In this document: piece after piece, positions 21,578 through 23,716 of the stretch | Numbering within the stretch: the stretch's first letter is position 1 | Layout: every line of letters begins with the position of its first letter | Program-made: the position numbers and the translations under genes | Notes under the pieces: generated by a model | Databases searched by the model: none | Seen by the model: the letters and a program-made list of their open reading frames with translations, nothing else | Told to the model about the DNA's origin: nothing | Assembly: GCA_949295755.1 (NCBI GenBank) | Contig: CASFMG010000076.1 | Location: 1-23,716, forward strand | Length of the DNA: 23,716 bases | DNA from: an uncultured Christensenella sp. | GTDB taxonomy: Bacteria > Bacillota > Clostridia > Christensenellales > UBA1242 | Direction of reading: 5' to 3'

Positions 21578-21583
21578 ATTATA
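21578..21583 (-). promoter_or_regulatory. -10 box of the rpsF operon
   Basis: TATAAT on the minus strand, immediately upstream of the leader hairpins. No good -35 is visible at 16-18 bases (an off-spacing TTGCTA or TTGCAC is near), so the exact promoter is uncertain. Confidence 0.5.
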
Positions 21584-21626
21584 GTATCACACAATGTGCA
21601 ATTTAGCAAGCATTTTATAAAAATAA

Positions 21627-21646
21627 AATAACCCCAAAGGGTTATT
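21627..21646 (-). terminator. Terminator overlapping the end of the transglutaminase-like gene
   Basis: AATAACCC (21627-21634), loop CAAA, GGGTTATT (21639-21646). It overlaps the stop codon at 21642-21644; a TTTTATTTTTAT run follows on the minus strand. Confidence 0.8.
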
Positions 21647-23030
21647 CTTTAGTTTTATCTTTTTGTAGTTTTTTGTTTTTTTCTCTTATTTTTTGTTTGC
21701 GTTTTTCAATTTGTTGTTGAAAGGCTAATCTTCTATTGTGTTCTGCAAAGGCGAGATTTGTGAAAACATTTTTGGCTCCTCGAACATAACTCATAAAAGA
21801 AACATTTTTTGTTTTGTCAACAACTTTGTTGATATAGTTTTGTGCATCAGATATATTCATTTGTTCTACCTTTGTACAAACTTGGAATAAAGCATTTATT
21901 ATATCCTCATAGTTTACTATAACAGAGTGTTGTTTTATTTTATTGCAGGCATATTTCAAAAAAGTATATTCAAGGTAATCGCCTTTAAAAGGGATGGTAC
22001 TAAGTTTGGTTTCTATTTCTTTTATTTTGTCTAAGTCTTCATTTAAACTGTATTGATTTAAAATCGTAGTTTTAAATTTTTCTCGAAGTTCATTTACATC
22101 TAGTAGACATTGATTATTTATAAAATCACTCACTTTGGTGTTGGAATAAGAAAGTATTAAAGGTTTTTGGGTTGAAATAAAATATTCAAAAGGGTTATTT
22201 GGTTGAGTTTCTATATTATCATTTTTATAAAATTTTAAATCGTCAAAAGGGATTAAGAAGAAAGATAGTCCCATAGTATCATTTAAATTTGTTTTACTAT
22301 CCCAACAGGCATCTAAAACATAAAAACCATTTATGTTGTATTTTTCATCTTTAAGATACACAACATTAAATCTATGACCAATAGCATTATGATTTTCTTG
22401 TAACGATTTGCTATATAATTTGTAACTATTAGAGTAACATACTATATTTTTATTGTTAAGTGCATTACAAATTTCTTTTAAATATTCGGCATATCCCATA
22501 CAGCAAATATATTCAGAATTAGAAACACCCATAATTGAGCGAGATAAAAGAGCATTTTGTGAAAAACTTTCTTGTTTATAAATTTTGTTGGTTACAATTT
22601 TGTAGGCATACAATAATTGCTCTAAAGGTGAAAGAACACAACTATTTATTTTTTTTACGGTATTATTTACAAAGTCATATGCATTATTAAGTTCATCAAT
22701 GTTCCAAAGAGTGTTATATTCTTTGAAAAACAAAGTTGAGTTGTGTTGAGAAAGTGCGTTTTCAAAATTTTTTAAATTGTTTAATTCTATTTGTGAGAAT
22801 AATTTATTGCCAAGTTGAATTGAAAAATCAAAGCATTCTAAATTTACATTTGAATTGATAACTTTTTGCAAAATATCATTAAGATGCGAAATGTTTTCAT
22901 AAGAATCCAAATTTATATCAATGTGGAATCGATTAAATTTATTTTTATAGAAGTTAATTTGATTTGTAGTTGATGGAATAGACCAAGATTTAACAGTTAT
23001 CAAACAATTTTTTCTATTTAATGGTTTCAT
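21642..23030 (-). CDS. Transglutaminase-like (cysteine protease fold) protein
   Basis: 462 residues, no signal peptide or membrane span. The middle shows the transglutaminase-like triad pattern: Cys in EYICCMGYAEYLKEIC (C176/C177), His in NAIGHRFNVVY (H219), and Asp in GFYVLDACWD (D240 or D244), with the usual spacing. The preceding LSPLEQLLYAYKIV helix and the NIVCYSNSYKL strand fit the fold. N-terminal (1-130) and C-terminal (270-462) regions are not recognised; the very C-terminus is strongly basic (KRKQKIREKNKKLQK). Such domains act as proteases, peptidases or amidases, often on the cell envelope or in peptide processing; the substrate here is unknown. GGAGA precedes the ATG. Confidence 0.7.
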   Translation of the reverse strand: MKPLNRKNCLITVKSWSIPSTTNQINFYKNKFNRFHIDINLDSYENISHLNDILQKVINSNVNLECFDFSIQLGNKLFSQIELNNLKNFENALSQHNSTLFFKEYNTLWNIDELNNAYDFVNNTVKKINSCVLSPLEQLLYAYKIVTNKIYKQESFSQNALLSRSIMGVSNSEYICCMGYAEYLKEICNALNNKNIVCYSNSYKLYSKSLQENHNAIGHRFNVVYLKDEKYNINGFYVLDACWDSKTNLNDTMGLSFFLIPFDDLKFYKNDNIETQPNNPFEYFISTQKPLILSYSNTKVSDFINNQCLLDVNELREKFKTTILNQYSLNEDLDKIKEIETKLSTIPFKGDYLEYTFLKYACNKIKQHSVIVNYEDIINALFQVCTKVEQMNISDAQNYINKVVDKTKNVSFMSYVRGAKNVFTNLAFAEHNRRLAFQQQIEKRKQKIREKNKKLQKDKTKE

Positions 23031-23138
23031 AATATCTCCAATATCATTTTTAATTATAAAGTAATATTGTTAAATAGTCAATTATAAAAATATTGCATAA
23101 TTTTAAGTATAAACCTAATAATACTAACAGGAGAAGAA

Positions 23139-23716
23139 ATGAAAAAACGTAGAAAAATTTTTATTGTTGTGAGTTTAGTTTTTGTTGTTTCATTAGCCCT
23201 TTTGGGTTATGGTTATTATGTTTTTCAAGATGTGTTGTTTACTGGCAACAAATTTAGGCAAGGAACAACAATCAATGGCATAGATGTATCAGGATTAAAT
23301 AAAGAACAAGCACAAAACGTAGTTGCAACAAAGTTGACAGATGCAAGAAATGAAATAACAATAAATTTACATTACGAAGACAAAACGTGGATTTGGACAG
23401 GCAAAGATTTTGAAATAGATAATCAAATTATGCCATATGTGGAAAATGTCTTTAATTATTTTAACGATGGTAATTTAATAGAAAAAAAGGTCAAATTAGA
23501 TAAACTCAATGGCAATGTATCATTTAATATTCCGTATGGGACAATTCTTACTGGTCTTGACGAAAAAATTAGCAACTTAGCACAAGAAATAGATAAACCA
23601 GCCATTGATGCCACTTTAAATTTTGATGCTACACAAAACAATCCACTTATATTTACAGAAGAACAAGACGGCGAAATTGTTGAACAAGAGCAACTAAAAA
23701 ATATAATAAATGAAAA
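23139..23716 (+). CDS. YoaR/VanW-type cell-wall protein, N-terminal part (3' end outside window)
   Basis: 192 residues are visible. A basic N-terminus (MKKRRK) and one hydrophobic span (about 7-27) suggest a membrane anchor facing out. The next segment, GTTINGIDVSGLNKEQAQNVV (residues about 43-63), is the typical start of the putative peptidoglycan-binding domain (PG_binding_4) seen in YoaR/VanW proteins; ITINLHYEDKTWIWTGKDFEI continues that fold. A VanW domain would be expected past the window edge. ACAGGAG lies 8 bases before the ATG. Divergent from the transglutaminase-like gene. Confidence 0.85.
   Translation, partial: MKKRRKIFIVVSLVFVVSLALLGYGYYVFQDVLFTGNKFRQGTTINGIDVSGLNKEQAQNVVATKLTDARNEITINLHYEDKTWIWTGKDFEIDNQIMPYVENVFNYFNDGNLIEKKVKLDKLNGNVSFNIPYGTILTGLDEKISNLAQEIDKPAIDATLNFDATQNNPLIFTEEQDGEIVEQEQLKNIINE

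Overview
The window is AT-rich DNA from a low-GC Gram-positive bacterium, probably an uncultured gut Firmicute/Clostridia-like lineage. The evidence is strong AGGAGG-type ribosome binding sites, the rpsF-ssb-rpsR operon, a YoaR/VanW-type wall protein, an RsgI-like domain and TGA used as a stop. I cannot name a species.

Left chromosomal part (1-6880): the 3' end of greA with its terminator, an NAD-dependent epimerase, argS, a bacterial PH-domain membrane protein, and one long secreted BNR/sialidase-like gene broken by two frameshifts and one nonsense codon. All but greA are on the minus strand.

Middle part (6896-18602): an integrated mobile element of about 11.7 kb, bounded by a 28-bp perfect direct repeat, inserted at the 3' end of a tRNA-Ser(GCU) gene. 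It carries (i) a possible HEPN-type protein divergent from a complete Hachiman defence pair (hamA nuclease, hamB helicase); (ii) a HhaI-like GCGC restriction-modification locus: one HhaI-like endonuclease, one close M.HhaI homologue, and a second unrelated C5 methyltransferase co-transcribed with the endonuclease; (iii) a tandem array of seven 25-bp hairpins with an almost invariant AATGG loop and covarying stems; (iv) a ribbon-helix-helix-like protein, an oriT-like site with an IncP-type nick motif, and a small protein, but no relaxase; (v) an XRE regulator with an unknown 245-aa partner, divergent from a Cro-like protein and a large serine recombinase, with three identical palindromic operators between them. 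The element looks like a mobilizable defence island that depends on a helper for transfer.

Right chromosomal part (18594-23716): the tRNA-Ser gene, a tandem duplication of its leader and 5' third, a 40-aa membrane peptide, an RsgI-domain/coiled-coil membrane protein, rpsR, ssb and rpsF, a transglutaminase-like protein, and the start of a YoaR/VanW-type protein.

The most notable points are: the hairpin array; an M.HhaI-like promoter whose -35/-10 spacer holds the only two GCGC sites I found in the whole element; the recombinase reading frame that crosses the att core, so that its C-terminus differs between the integrated and circular forms; and the oriT-like site without a relaxase.
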